Positions 25,401 through 33,003 of a stretch of DNA of 64,000 nucleotides are shown in pieces. Both the position numbers and the translations under genes were made by a program. Source of the DNA: Streptomyces goshikiensis (GTDB taxonomy: Bacteria > Actinomycetota > Actinomycetes > Streptomycetales > Streptomycetaceae). The stretch covers positions 186,001 through 250,000 of the forward strand of contig NZ_BMVE01000006.1 in NCBI RefSeq assembly GCF_014650555.1. Direction: 5' to 3'. Under the pieces are notes generated by a model. The model ran no database searches. It worked only from the letters and a program-made list of their open reading frames with translations, and had not been told where the DNA came from. How positions within the stretch are numbered: the first letter of the stretch is position 1; every line of letters begins with the position of its first letter.

Positions 25401-26306
25401 TTCTTCGCCCCCGTGCAGCAGCTCTCCCAGGTCTTCGACGGGTACCAGCAGGCCACCGTCTCCCTCGGCCGGATCCAGGGCCTGCTGCGCGAGCCCACCA
25501 GCACCCCCCGCCCCGCCGCTCCGCGCGAGGTCGCGGGGCTGCGCGGCGAGATCGCCTTCGAGGACGTCCGCTTCGCCTACGGCACCGCCGAGGAGCGGGG
25601 GGAGAAGGGGGAGGCGCTGGCCGGAATCAGCCTGCGGATACCCGCCGGGCAGACCGTCGCCTTCGTCGGCGAGACCGGCGCCGGCAAGTCCACGCTGGTC
25701 AAGCTCGTGGCCCGGTTCTACGATCCGACCTCCGGCCGGGTCACCGCCGACGGCACCGATCTGCGGGAGCTCGACATGACCGCGTACCGCCACCGCCTCG
25801 GAGTGGTCCCGCAGGAGCCGTACCTCTTCCCGGGGACGGTCCGCGACGCCATCGCCTACGGGCGGCCCGGGGCGGGCGACGCCGAGGTGGAGGCGGCCGC
25901 CCGCGCGGTCGGCGCCCACGACATGATCGCCACCCTGGACGGCGGCTACCTGCACGCCGTCTCCGAGCGCGGCCGCAACCTCTCGGCCGGCCAGCGCCAG
26001 CTGATCGCGCTGGCCCGCGCCGAACTCGTCGACCCGGACGTGCTGCTGCTGGACGAGGCCACGGCCGCGCTCGACCTCGCCTCCGAGGCACAGGTCAACC
26101 GGGCCACCGAGCGGCTCGCGGGCAAGCGCACCACCCTGGTCGTGGCGCACCGGCTGACCACCGCCGCCCGCGCCGACCGGGTCGTGGTGATGGACCGGGG
26201 CCGGGTCGTGGAGGACGGCCCGCACGCCGAACTCCTGGCCCGCGGCGGCCGGTACGCCGAGCTGTGGCGGACCTTCGTCGGGGAGGACGAGCGGGCCGCC
26301 GCCTGA
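22470..26306 (+). CDS. Single-chain full ABC exporter (TMD-NBD-TMD-NBD)
   Basis: A 1278-residue fused type IV ABC exporter. Each half has six expected membrane spans and one nucleotide-binding domain. NBD1: Walker A GASGSGKST at ~376, signature LSGGQRQRIALARA, Walker B LLLLDDATSAVD with Asp505 where the catalytic Glu is expected. NBD2: Walker A GETGAGKST at ~1067, signature LSAGQRQ, Walker B with intact Glu1196. The halves are joined by a highly charged linker (residues ~596-626) of Glu-Ile/Arg repeats. GTG at 22470 has GGGGAGG six bases upstream; longer in-frame starts look unlikely. Overall plan resembles the mycobacterial fused exporter Rv0194. Substrate unknown. Confidence 0.9.
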   Translation: MAAAETAAQGKQGWGRRLAAYTWRYKVNVLLALGSSLAGMAVLAFVPLVTRVIIDDVIGDKTKSMGVWAGLLIAAAVLVYVLTYIRRYYGGRLALDVQHDLRTDMYDTIARLDGRRQDELSTGQVIGRATSDLQLIQGLLFMLPMTIGNFLLFGISLGVMLWLSPLLTLVALLMAPALWFIAKRSRKRLFPATWYAQGQAAAVAGVVDGAVTGVRVVKGFGQEEQETGKLRAAGRLLFAGRMRTIRLNSRYTPALQAVPALAQVAMLALGGWMAARGQVTLGTFVAFSTYLAQLVGPVRMLAMVLTVAQQARAGVERVCELIDTEPSIREGAAELPADAPATVEFEDVAFGYDPGRPVLDGFSLSLAEGETVALVGASGSGKSTVSLLLPRFYDADRGTVRVAGRDVRELTYDSLRAAIGLVPEDSFLFSDTIRANIAFGHPAATDAQVEAAARAAQAEGFIQALPAGYDTKVGEQGLTLSGGQRQRIALARAILTDPRLLLLDDATSAVDARVEHEIHEALRTVMAGRTTLLIAHRRSTLALADRIAVLDRGRLADIGTHAELERRSPLYRRLLTDPDALGAGSPRTPEAPVLSEFEREIEREIERDLEGDIERDIELEAEIDSEPVNAKRRVADGVTPELWRRQEESEGSGAPAPGAAMAGMPATPELLAQVAALPPAEDTPDVDETRAAAAEESYGLRRLLRGFWAPLAISLALVALDAGSGLLLPILIRHGIDKGVEDAVLSAVWAAAGLALVVVVAQWAAQFAETRMTGRTGERVLYALRVKIFAQLQRLGLDYYERELTGKIMTRMTTDVDSLSSFLQTGLVTAVVSVFTFFGILIALLVLDVELALIVFVTLPVLVVATVVFRRRSVAAYELARDRVSLVNADLQESVSGLRIVQAFRRQGSGAARFAERSDSYREARVRGQWLISVYFPFVQLLSSGAAAAVLIVGAGRVEAGTLTTGALVAYLLYIDLFFAPVQQLSQVFDGYQQATVSLGRIQGLLREPTSTPRPAAPREVAGLRGEIAFEDVRFAYGTAEERGEKGEALAGISLRIPAGQTVAFVGETGAGKSTLVKLVARFYDPTSGRVTADGTDLRELDMTAYRHRLGVVPQEPYLFPGTVRDAIAYGRPGAGDAEVEAAARAVGAHDMIATLDGGYLHAVSERGRNLSAGQRQLIALARAELVDPDVLLLDEATAALDLASEAQVNRATERLAGKRTTLVVAHRLTTAARADRVVVMDRGRVVEDGPHAELLARGGRYAELWRTFVGEDERAAA

Positions 26307-26352
26307 GCCCGCTGCCTGAGCCCTGACCTGGCGCTTCCCAGGAGTGCCCTTT

Positions 26353-26400
26353 CGGACCCCCCGGACGGCCGTTGCCGCGTGCAACCATCCGGGGGGTCCG
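26353..26400. terminator. Terminator after the fused ABC exporter
   Basis: A perfect 13-bp inverted repeat, CGGACCCCCCGGA (26353-26365) with TCCGGGGGGTCCG (26388-26400). It is 46 bp after the exporter stop. No U-run follows. The right arm overlaps the putative promoter of the next gene. Confidence 0.65.
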
Positions 26401-26406
26401 CGCGTC
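26381..26406 (+). promoter_or_regulatory. ECF-sigma-like promoter of the small secreted protein gene
   Basis: GCAACC (26381-26386), a 16-bp spacer and CGTC (26403-26406) resemble an ECF promoter (AAC-containing -35, CGTC -10). The surrounding 21 bases CCGCGTGCAACC(A/G)TCCGGGGG recur at 33610-33630 in front of a candidate small RNA. The gene start is 50 bp downstream. Confidence 0.45.
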
Positions 26407-26455
26407 GTACGTGCGTACGTACGGCGGTGTCGTGTGCGACCGATCGGGGGACAGC

Positions 26456-26857
26456 GTGAGTGACGGAGGCAAGAGGCCCGGCCGACGGGCCGTGCTCCTC
26501 GGGGTGTTGGGGTCGGCCCTGTGGTTCTGCGTCGGCGGGGTGCTGATGGCGCCCCCGGCGCAGGCGGCGAGCGGGGGCTGTCCGGGCCGGCTGGTCAGCT
26601 CGCTGCCCTTCTCCACGGGTGAGGTGCGCGTCTACAAGAGCCGCACCCAGGCGTGCGCCATGACCGTCGCGAACCACCCCGGCGAGCGCCGCGCGATGTC
26701 GGTGAGCATCCAGCCGCGTGGCGGAGTCCCGGTGGGCGATTCCGGGCGATTCACCCGCTACGCCGGGCCTGTCACCGTTGGTGCGATCAACCGATGTGTG
26801 TATGTAAAGGGAAGCGTGGGGGCCGGTTCGGTCGCTTCCGGCTGGATTCTGTGCTGA
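26456..26857 (+). CDS. Small secreted cysteine-containing protein, function unknown
   Basis: A 133-residue exported protein. The N-terminus KRPGRRAVLLGVLGSALWFCVGG carries positive charges and a hydrophobic core, with a likely signal-peptidase site after APPAQA (about residue 36). The mature ~95 residues contain four Cys (GGCPG, QACAM, NRCVY and the C-terminal ILC), enough for two disulphides, and are rich in beta-branched and Gly residues. GTG at 26456 has GGGGG five bases upstream. No family is recognised. A possible ECF-type promoter lies upstream, which would suit an envelope-stress or development-linked protein. Confidence 0.75.
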   Translation: MSDGGKRPGRRAVLLGVLGSALWFCVGGVLMAPPAQAASGGCPGRLVSSLPFSTGEVRVYKSRTQACAMTVANHPGERRAMSVSIQPRGGVPVGDSGRFTRYAGPVTVGAINRCVYVKGSVGAGSVASGWILC

Positions 26858-27004
26858 TCAGCGCCTGAACCGCAGGTCGGCCGGGCCGGGCCGGGGCCGG
26901 ACCTGGCCCGAAAGGCAGCTCTTGACGGCCCAACTAGGTCTGGTCATCCATGTGTTGATCCCGCTAGGTTCACGCGCACCGCAGTGAACTGAAGGGGAGG
27001 GTCA

Positions 27005-28438
27005 ATGCGCAAGACGCTCGGATGGCTGCTGTCGCTCGTGGTGCTCATCGGCACCATGGGCGCGGCCGGATTCACGGCACAGGCGGCCACAGCCGCCGGT
27101 CCCGCCGCCGGCGCGGACATCAAGGACCAGATTCTCGCCGTCCCGGGGATGAGCCTGGTCGAGGAGAAGCCGTACCCGGGGTACCGCTTCTTCGTCCTGA
27201 ACTACACGCAGCCGGTGGACCACAAGAACCCCTGGAAGGGCACCTTCCAGCAGCGCCTGACGCTGCTGCACAAGGACACGTCCCGGCCGACCGTGTTCTT
27301 CACCTCCGGCTACAACGTGAACACCTCGCCGCGGCGCAGTGAGCCGACGACGATCGTCGACGGCAACCAGGTGTCTCTGGAGTATCGATTCTTCACGCCC
27401 TCCCGGCCCGATCCGGCCAACTGGGCGAACCTGGACATCTGGCAGGCCGCCAGCGACCAGCACCGCATCTTCACCGCCCTGAAGAAGATCTACACCAAGA
27501 ACTGGCTCGCCACGGGCGCCAGCAAGGGCGGTATGACGGCCACCTACTACGAGCGCTTCTACCCGCGTGACATGGACGGTGTCGTCGCGTACGTCGCGCC
27601 CAACGACGTGGTCAACAACGAGGACTCGGCCTACGACCGCTTCTTCACCAAGGTCGGCACCAAGGAGTGCCGCGACAAGCTGAACGCCGTACAGCGCGAG
27701 GCCCTCGTCCGCCGTGACGCGCTGGAGGTCAAGTACGCGGCCACCGCGGCCCAGAACGGCTGGACCTTCAACACCGTCGGCAACCTCGACAAGGCCTACG
27801 AGGCCGTCGTGCTCGACTACGTGTGGGCCTTCTGGCAGTACAGCCTGCTCTCCGACTGCGGGGGGATCCCGACGGCCGCCACCGCGACCGACCAGGAGAT
27901 CTGGGACTCGATCGACACCATCTCCGGCTTCTCGGCCTACACCGACCAGGGCCTGGAGACGTACACGCCGTACTACTACCAGGCGGGTACGCAGCTTGGC
28001 GCGCCCACGATCAAGCTGCCGCACCTGGGCAGCCTGAGCCGCTACGGCTACCAGGGCCCGCGCAACTTCGTGCCCCGTGACATCCCGATGTCCTTCCAGC
28101 CGAAGGCCATGACGGACGTCGACAACTGGGTCCGCGAGAACGCCAACCAGATGCTGTTCGTGTACGGGCAGAACGACCCGTGGGGTGCCGAACCGTTCCA
28201 CCTCGGCTACGGGGTGCGCGACAGCTACGTGATGATCGCGCCCGGCGCCAACCACGGCGCGAGCGTCTCCAAGCTCCTGGACGGCGAGCGGACGCTGGCC
28301 ACCGCGAAGATCCTGCAGTGGGCCGGGGTGGCCCCGGCCGCCACGCTCGCCGACACGGGCCGCGCGACGCCGCTGGCAAAGCCGGACGCGCGGCTCGACC
28401 AGCGGGAGCTGGAGCGCGAGCCGCAGCTGCGCCCGTAG
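27005..28438 (+). CDS. Secreted S37-family (PS-10 type) aminopeptidase
   Basis: A 477-residue exported alpha/beta-hydrolase peptidase of the Streptomyces PS-10 (tripeptidyl/prolyl aminopeptidase) family. A signal peptide covers ~residues 1-28 (LSLVVLIGTMGAAGFTAQA). The catalytic triad is visible: Ser173 in TGASKGGMTA, Asp391 in YGQNDPWG and His417 in PGANHGAS. The fold start, RFFVLNYTQPVDHKNPWKG, is diagnostic. ATG at 27005 follows GAAGGGGAGGG. It stands alone and is convergent with the GH3 gene. Its likely job is removal of short peptides from extracellular proteins or from other secreted pro-enzymes. Confidence 0.93.
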   Translation: MRKTLGWLLSLVVLIGTMGAAGFTAQAATAAGPAAGADIKDQILAVPGMSLVEEKPYPGYRFFVLNYTQPVDHKNPWKGTFQQRLTLLHKDTSRPTVFFTSGYNVNTSPRRSEPTTIVDGNQVSLEYRFFTPSRPDPANWANLDIWQAASDQHRIFTALKKIYTKNWLATGASKGGMTATYYERFYPRDMDGVVAYVAPNDVVNNEDSAYDRFFTKVGTKECRDKLNAVQREALVRRDALEVKYAATAAQNGWTFNTVGNLDKAYEAVVLDYVWAFWQYSLLSDCGGIPTAATATDQEIWDSIDTISGFSAYTDQGLETYTPYYYQAGTQLGAPTIKLPHLGSLSRYGYQGPRNFVPRDIPMSFQPKAMTDVDNWVRENANQMLFVYGQNDPWGAEPFHLGYGVRDSYVMIAPGANHGASVSKLLDGERTLATAKILQWAGVAPAATLADTGRATPLAKPDARLDQRELEREPQLRP

Positions 28439-28475
28439 CTCCCGGGTAGCCCCAGGGCCACGGGAGGGCGGGGCG

Positions 28476-30317
28476 TCAGCCGTACGCCAGCCCGTGGCCC
28501 AGCGGGTAGCGGCCGGGCACCGGTACCGGGAGCCGGCCGGCCGGCCGGGCCGCCCCGGTGATCACCCGGGCCGCGGCCCGCAGCTCCACGTCCGTCCAGG
28601 AGTACGTCGCCAGCTCCGCCGCGCACCGCGGCAGCCGGGCCGGGTCGTACGGATTGCGGATCGCGACCACGACCACCGGCACGCCCGTGGCCAGCAGCTC
28701 CGTCACCAGCGTGCGCTGCGGACTCTCCCCGTCGGGCACGTTGTACGTGCACACCAGCACCGCGGCGTGGCCCGGGGCCGCCGCCACCGCCCGCGCCGGC
28801 GCCACCGCGCTCGCCCGGCAGCCCAGCGCGGTCAGCTCCCGGGCCAGTACCGAGGTGGGGGGTCCCGTCGTACCACTGGGGGAGGCCGGGTCGGTCCCGG
28901 TCACCAGCAGCCGGGGCGCGGCCCCCGCATCCAGCGGGAGCAGCTTGTCGGGATTGGCCAGCAGGGTCGTCGTACCGGCCGCGATCGCGTCGGCCGCCGC
29001 CAGATGGGCGGCCGTGCCCGTCGCCGCGTCCACCCGCTCGGCCGAGGTGTACGGGTCGTCGAACAGGCCCCGGCGGGCCTTCAGTTCCAGGATCCGCAGC
29101 ACCGACTCCTCGATCCGGGCTTCGGACAGCTCGCCCGCCGCCACGGCCGCCAGCACGGAGCGCTGCGCCAGGGCCAGGTCCGGGGCGTTCAGCAGCTGGT
29201 CGCAGCCCGCCTTCAGGGCCAGGACCGGAACCCGGTCGTCCCCGTACTTCTGGCGGACCCCGGCCATGTCCAGCGCGTCCGTGACCACCACGCCCCGGAA
29301 GCCCAGCCGTTCGCGCAGGATCCCGGTCACGACGGGGTGCGAGAGCGTCGCCGGATCCTGCGAGGGATCGAGCGCGGGAAAGACGATGTGCGCCGTCATC
29401 ACGGCGTCCACGCCCGCCGCCACGGCCGCCCGGAACGGGGGCTCGTCCAGCTCCTCCCACTGCGCGCGGGTGTGCCGCATCACCGGCAGCCCCACGTGAC
29501 TGTCGGTCTCGGTGTCGCCGTGGCCCGGGAAGTGCTTGGCGGTGGCCGCCACTCCCGCGCCCTGGTAGCCCCGGACCTGCGCCGCGACCAGCCCCGCCAC
29601 CGCCCGCGGGTCCGAGCCGAAGGACCGTACGCCGATCACCGGGTTGGCCGGGTTCACGTTCACGTCGGCCACCGGCGCGTAGTCCTGCCGGATCCCCATC
29701 GAGGCCAGTTCGGTGCCCGCGATGCGCCCGGCCCGGCGGGCGGCGTCGGTGGAACGCCCGGCGCCCAGCGCCATCGCCCCCGGCAGCAGGGTCGCGGGCT
29801 TGCCGATCCGGGCGATGATCCCGTGCTCCTGGTCGGTGGAGAGCAGCAGCGGGACGCCGGCGCCGGTCGCGGCGGCCGCCCGCTGGAGGCCGTTGGACAG
29901 CTCGGCGATCTGGTGCGGGGTGCGGGTGTTCTGGGCCCAGGCGAAGTAGATGACCCCGCCCAGGTGGTAGCGGGAAACCAGCTCGGCGGCCGTGCGGACC
30001 CCGAACTGGGCCAGGTTCTTCTCGGCGTCCGCCGGGTCGGGATCGGTCGCCGAATGCCCGTACGCCCGCGATACGAAGAGCTGCCCGACCTTCTCCTCCA
30101 GGCTCATCCGGCCCAGCAGCCGGGCGGCCTGCTCCGGTCCGGGCGCCCGGTCCCCGGGCCGCGGGTCGTCGGGCGCCGGCCGCGGGTCGTCGGGCACGGG
30201 CCGCGGCCGGTCGGGCGTCGGCCGGGAGCCCCTGGCGGCGGAGGCGGCCCCGCCGGCCGTGACGGCGGCGAGGGCGGCCGCGGCGAGCAGGGTCCGGCGT
30301 GAGGCGTGGTACGACAC
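28476..30317 (-). CDS. Secreted glycoside hydrolase family 3 protein (beta-N-acetylhexosaminidase type)
   Basis: A 613-residue GH3 enzyme. The N-terminus has a twin-arginine-like SRRTLLAAAALAA signal, followed by a Pro/Asp/Arg-rich linker with repeated PDDPRP units. The GH3 domain contains STDQEHG, the NagZ-type loop KHFPGHGDTETDSH that supplies the general acid/base His, and the nucleophile Asp347 in VVTDALDM. A C-terminal ~200-residue domain completes it, so it is of the two-domain surface type rather than short cytoplasmic NagZ. GTG at 30315-30317 is preceded by TAGGGT 7 bases upstream (leaderless). It follows the LysR gene by 10 bp. Likely role: cell-wall or chitin-derived amino-sugar hydrolysis. 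Confidence 0.9.
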   Translation of the reverse strand: MSYHASRRTLLAAAALAAVTAGGAASAARGSRPTPDRPRPVPDDPRPAPDDPRPGDRAPGPEQAARLLGRMSLEEKVGQLFVSRAYGHSATDPDPADAEKNLAQFGVRTAAELVSRYHLGGVIYFAWAQNTRTPHQIAELSNGLQRAAAATGAGVPLLLSTDQEHGIIARIGKPATLLPGAMALGAGRSTDAARRAGRIAGTELASMGIRQDYAPVADVNVNPANPVIGVRSFGSDPRAVAGLVAAQVRGYQGAGVAATAKHFPGHGDTETDSHVGLPVMRHTRAQWEELDEPPFRAAVAAGVDAVMTAHIVFPALDPSQDPATLSHPVVTGILRERLGFRGVVVTDALDMAGVRQKYGDDRVPVLALKAGCDQLLNAPDLALAQRSVLAAVAAGELSEARIEESVLRILELKARRGLFDDPYTSAERVDAATGTAAHLAAADAIAAGTTTLLANPDKLLPLDAGAAPRLLVTGTDPASPSGTTGPPTSVLARELTALGCRASAVAPARAVAAAPGHAAVLVCTYNVPDGESPQRTLVTELLATGVPVVVVAIRNPYDPARLPRCAAELATYSWTDVELRAAARVITGAARPAGRLPVPVPGRYPLGHGLAYG

Positions 30318-30327
30318 GCGCCGGACC

Positions 30328-31293
30328 CTACTGCGGGGCCGCGCCCGCCGGCCGGGGGACACTCGCCGCGTCCCCCGGAAGGGGCGCCTCCTGGGCCACC
30401 CGGGGCCAGTGCTCCCGGAGCGTCCGGACCGCCTCCGTGATCGCCGGGCGGCGCGCGGCCCCGGTCCGCCACAGGGCGTACAACCGGCGTACGGGCGCGG
30501 GTTCGAGCGGTACGGCCACCGCCCCGGCGGGCAGCCGGCCGGTACCGAGGCGGGGGACGACGGCCACCCCGAGCCCGGCCGCGACCAGCGCCACGACGGT
30601 GTGGTTCTCCTCGGCGACGTGCGCGACGTCCGGCTCGAACCCGGCCGTCCGCAGGGTCCGCATCAGCCAGTCGTGGCAGACCCGGCCGGGCGGCTGGCAG
30701 ACCCAGCGCTGGCCGCCGAGATCCGCCCGCCGGATCACCCTCCGGGTGGTGAAGGGGTGGCCCTCGGGTACGACGAGTTCACAGCGGTCGTCCCCGATCA
30801 CCGCCTGCTCGACGCCCTCGGGCGCCGGCAGCGGGGCGATGTCCCAGTCGTGCGCCACCGCCAGATCGGTGACGCCCCGGGCCACCAGGTCCACCGAGAG
30901 GTGCGGGTCCACCTCGGTGAGCCGGACGTCCAGCGCCGGGTGCCGGCCGGCCAGGTCGGCCAGCACCCCCGGCAGCAGCCCGCGCGCGGCCGAGGCGAAG
31001 GCGGCCACCCGCAGCAGCCCGCTCGGCAGCCCGCGCCGCTCCTCCAGGGTGGTCTCGGCCCGCTCGACGATCGCCAGCAACTCCTGCGCGGTGTCGGCCA
31101 GGTGCCGGGCCTCGTCGGTGAGCGCGACGCCGCGCCCGCGCCGCTCCAGCAGCGTGGTCCGGGTCTCGCGCTCCAGCTTGGCGATCTGCTGGGAGACGGC
31201 CGAGGGGGTGTAGCCGAGGGCGGCCGCGGCGCCCGCGACCGAGCCGTGGACGGAGACGGCGTGCAGGGCGCGGAGCCGGGAGAGGTCGAGCAT
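30328..31293 (-). CDS. LysR-family transcriptional regulator
   Basis: A 321-residue LysR regulator with its winged helix-turn-helix at residues ~1-60 (LRALHAVSVHGSVAGAAAALGYTPSAVSQQIAKLE) and a periplasmic-binding-like effector domain. It is divergent from an EamA-family exporter gene across a 112-bp spacer, the classic LysR-target arrangement. TACGAT lies 7 bases upstream of the ATG at 31291-31293, so the shorter start is preferred and the message is probably leaderless. Its stop codon forms part of the -10 element of the GH3 gene downstream. Confidence 0.92.
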   Translation of the reverse strand: MLDLSRLRALHAVSVHGSVAGAAAALGYTPSAVSQQIAKLERETRTTLLERRGRGVALTDEARHLADTAQELLAIVERAETTLEERRGLPSGLLRVAAFASAARGLLPGVLADLAGRHPALDVRLTEVDPHLSVDLVARGVTDLAVAHDWDIAPLPAPEGVEQAVIGDDRCELVVPEGHPFTTRRVIRRADLGGQRWVCQPPGRVCHDWLMRTLRTAGFEPDVAHVAEENHTVVALVAAGLGVAVVPRLGTGRLPAGAVAVPLEPAPVRRLYALWRTGAARRPAITEAVRTLREHWPRVAQEAPLPGDAASVPRPAGAAPQ

Positions 31294-31405
31294 GCGGCCC
31301 ATCGTAGGCAGCCCCGCGCCCGCCCGGGATCCGTAAGCGATGCTTCATCCATTCCGGAAGAGATCCGCGCTGGTGCTACATGGTCCGGGCGCCGATGCTC
31401 GGATC

Positions 31406-32329
31406 ATGCGTCCCGTACACACCGCACTCGCCGTCCTCGTCGCCGCCGTCTGGGGCTTCAACTTCGTCGTCATCCAGATCGGGCTCGGCCACTTCCCGCC
31501 GCTGCTCCTGTCCGCCCTGCGCTTCCTCGTCGCCGCCGTGCCCGCCGTGTTCTTCGTCGGGCGGCCCAAGGTCGCCTGGAAGTGGATCCTGGGGGTCGGC
31601 GCGTTCCTCGGGATCGCCAAGTTCGGCCTGCTCTTCACGGGGATGGACGCCGGGATGCCGGCCGGGCTGTCCTCGCTCGTGCTCCAGATCCAGAGCGTCT
31701 TCACCGCCGTCCTCGCCGCCGTCGTCCTGCGCGAGCGGCCCGGCCGGGTGCGGGTGTTCGGCATGGGCGTCGCGCTCGCCGGGATCGCCGTCGCAGCCGT
31801 GGACGGCGGAACCTCCGGGCCCGTGCTCGGCTTCACGCTGGTCGTGGCGGCCGCCGCCTGCTGGGGCGTGTCCAACGTACTGACCCGCAAGGCGGCCCCG
31901 CCCGACGCGATGAACTTCATGGTGTGGGTGTGCACCGTCCCGGTGCTGCCGCTGTTCGCGCTCTCGCTCCTGTTCGAGGGGCCCGCGCGGGACCTGGCCG
32001 CGCTGCGCGGCCTGGACTGGTCCGGGGCGGCCGTCATCGCGTACGTGGCGTGGGTGTCCACCGTGTTCGGCTTCGGCGCGTGGAGCTACCTGATGCGGCG
32101 CTACCCGGCCTCCTCGGTGGCGCCGTTCTCGCTGCTGGTGCCGGTGTTCGGGATGTCCTCGGCGGCGCTGGTGCTGGGCGAGGAGATCTCGGCACTGCGC
32201 TGGGTGGCGGCGCTGCTGCTGGTCGGCGGGGTGGCCGCGACCTCGCTGGCCCCGGCGCGTACGGGGGTCCGGGCCGCCGTCAGCGCGGGGAGCCCTCCCG
32301 CAGCGGCAGCCGCCAGTCCTGCCCGGTGA
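31406..32329 (+). CDS. EamA/DMT-superfamily metabolite exporter
   Basis: A 307-residue inner-membrane transporter with ten predicted transmembrane segments in two EamA repeats. Repeat 1 starts with LAVLVAAVWGFNFVVIQIGL and includes KFGLLFTGMDAGMPAGLSSL. Repeat 2 starts at AAACWGVSNVLTRKAA and includes SVAPFSLLVPVFGM. This resembles YdcZ/EamA-type amino-acid or metabolite exporters; the substrate is not deducible. The divergent LysR gene is its probable regulator. The ATG at 31406 has GATGCT 6 bases upstream and no clear ribosome binding site. Its last 50 bases overlap the end of the convergent GNAT gene. Confidence 0.9.
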   Translation: MRPVHTALAVLVAAVWGFNFVVIQIGLGHFPPLLLSALRFLVAAVPAVFFVGRPKVAWKWILGVGAFLGIAKFGLLFTGMDAGMPAGLSSLVLQIQSVFTAVLAAVVLRERPGRVRVFGMGVALAGIAVAAVDGGTSGPVLGFTLVVAAAACWGVSNVLTRKAAPPDAMNFMVWVCTVPVLPLFALSLLFEGPARDLAALRGLDWSGAAVIAYVAWVSTVFGFGAWSYLMRRYPASSVAPFSLLVPVFGMSSAALVLGEEISALRWVAALLLVGGVAATSLAPARTGVRAAVSAGSPPAAAAASPAR

Positions 32330-32810
32330 GGGCCACGCCGTAGGAGCGGTGCGGGTGCTCGGCGACGAGGGTGAAGCCGGCGCGCTCGTACAGGGAACGG
32401 GCCGAGGTCAGCACGTCGTTGGTCCAGAGCACCAGCTCGCGGTAGCCGACCGAACGGGCGAACGCGACGACGGCGTCGAGGAGCAGGCCTCCGATGCCGT
32501 GGCCGCGGCCGGCCGGCTCCACCAGCAGCAGCCGCAGCCGGGCGGTCCCGGGCGCGCCGTCCTCCCGTACGCACATCACCGAGCCGACGGGGGCCCCGTC
32601 GAGCTCGGCGATCCAGACGCGCTCCAGATGGGGGTCGTGGTCCTCGGCGAAGTCCGCGACGATCCGGGCGACCAGGCCCTCGAACTCCTGGTTCCAGCCG
32701 AACTCGGCGGCGTAGAGCGCGCCGTGCCGCTGCACGATCCAGCCCAGCTCGCCGGGCTCCGGATCCCGCAGGCGGACCCACGCGGGAGGGGTGTCAGCAG
32801 GGGGCTCCAT
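32280..32810 (-). CDS. GNAT-family N-acetyltransferase
   Basis: A 176-residue acetyltransferase. The acetyl-CoA motif A is RLRLLLVEPAGRGHGIGGLLLDAVVAFA (R-x-x-G-x-G/A around residue 105), and the C-terminal TSARSLYERAGFTLV is typical for MarR-associated GNATs. The N-terminal GELGWIVQRHGALYAAEFGWNQEFE also matches that subgroup. The target is unknown. The 3' end overlaps the exporter gene by 50 bp tail to tail. TATCCT is 8 bases upstream of the ATG, and a G-run could serve as a weak ribosome site. A 17-bp repeat array lies just upstream. Confidence 0.88.
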   Translation of the reverse strand: MEPPADTPPAWVRLRDPEPGELGWIVQRHGALYAAEFGWNQEFEGLVARIVADFAEDHDPHLERVWIAELDGAPVGSVMCVREDGAPGTARLRLLLVEPAGRGHGIGGLLLDAVVAFARSVGYRELVLWTNDVLTSARSLYERAGFTLVAEHPHRSYGVALTGQDWRLPLREGSPR

Positions 32811-32843
32811 GGCCCCCGAGGATAGCGCGCCCGCTCCCGGCCG

Positions 32844-32998
32844 CCACGGGGTCAGGACCGCCGCCCGGCTCCTGCCCGCCGCGGGGTCTTGCCCGCCACG
32901 GGGTCCCGCCCGCCGCCCCGCTCCTGTCCGCCGCCGCTCCCGCCCGCCGCGGGGTCCCGCCCGCCGCCGGTGCCTGCGCGCCTCCGTTCCTGCCCGCC
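32844..32998. repeat. Degenerate 17-bp tandem repeat (minisatellite)
   Basis: About nine units of 16-18 bp related to CCRCGGGGTCCCGCCCG. Exact or near-exact copies of CCRCGGGGTC start at 32844, 32879, 32896 and 32947 (spacings about 35, 17, 51). A 27-base block at 32891-32917 recurs at 32942-32968 with one change. The array fills the spacer between the DUF937 stop and the GNAT start and encodes nothing that I recognise. Confidence 0.75.
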
Positions 32999-33003
32999 GC
33001 CGG

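Noticed and set aside
21963..26384. Minus-strand open frame of ~1470 codons across the fused ABC exporter
   Set aside because: It is antisense to a protein with all ABC motifs; its translation is Gly/Glu/Val-rich without domains. Long antisense frames are expected in very GC-rich coding DNA.
26922..26975. Sigma-70 promoter for the S37 peptidase from TTGACG at 26922
   Set aside because: No acceptable -10 hexamer at 16-19 bp spacing; the TAGGTC and TAGGTT sequences are wrongly placed.
32844..32998. Possible CRISPR array
   Set aside because: Units are only ~17 bp, contiguous and degenerate, with no spacers and no cas genes; it is a minisatellite.
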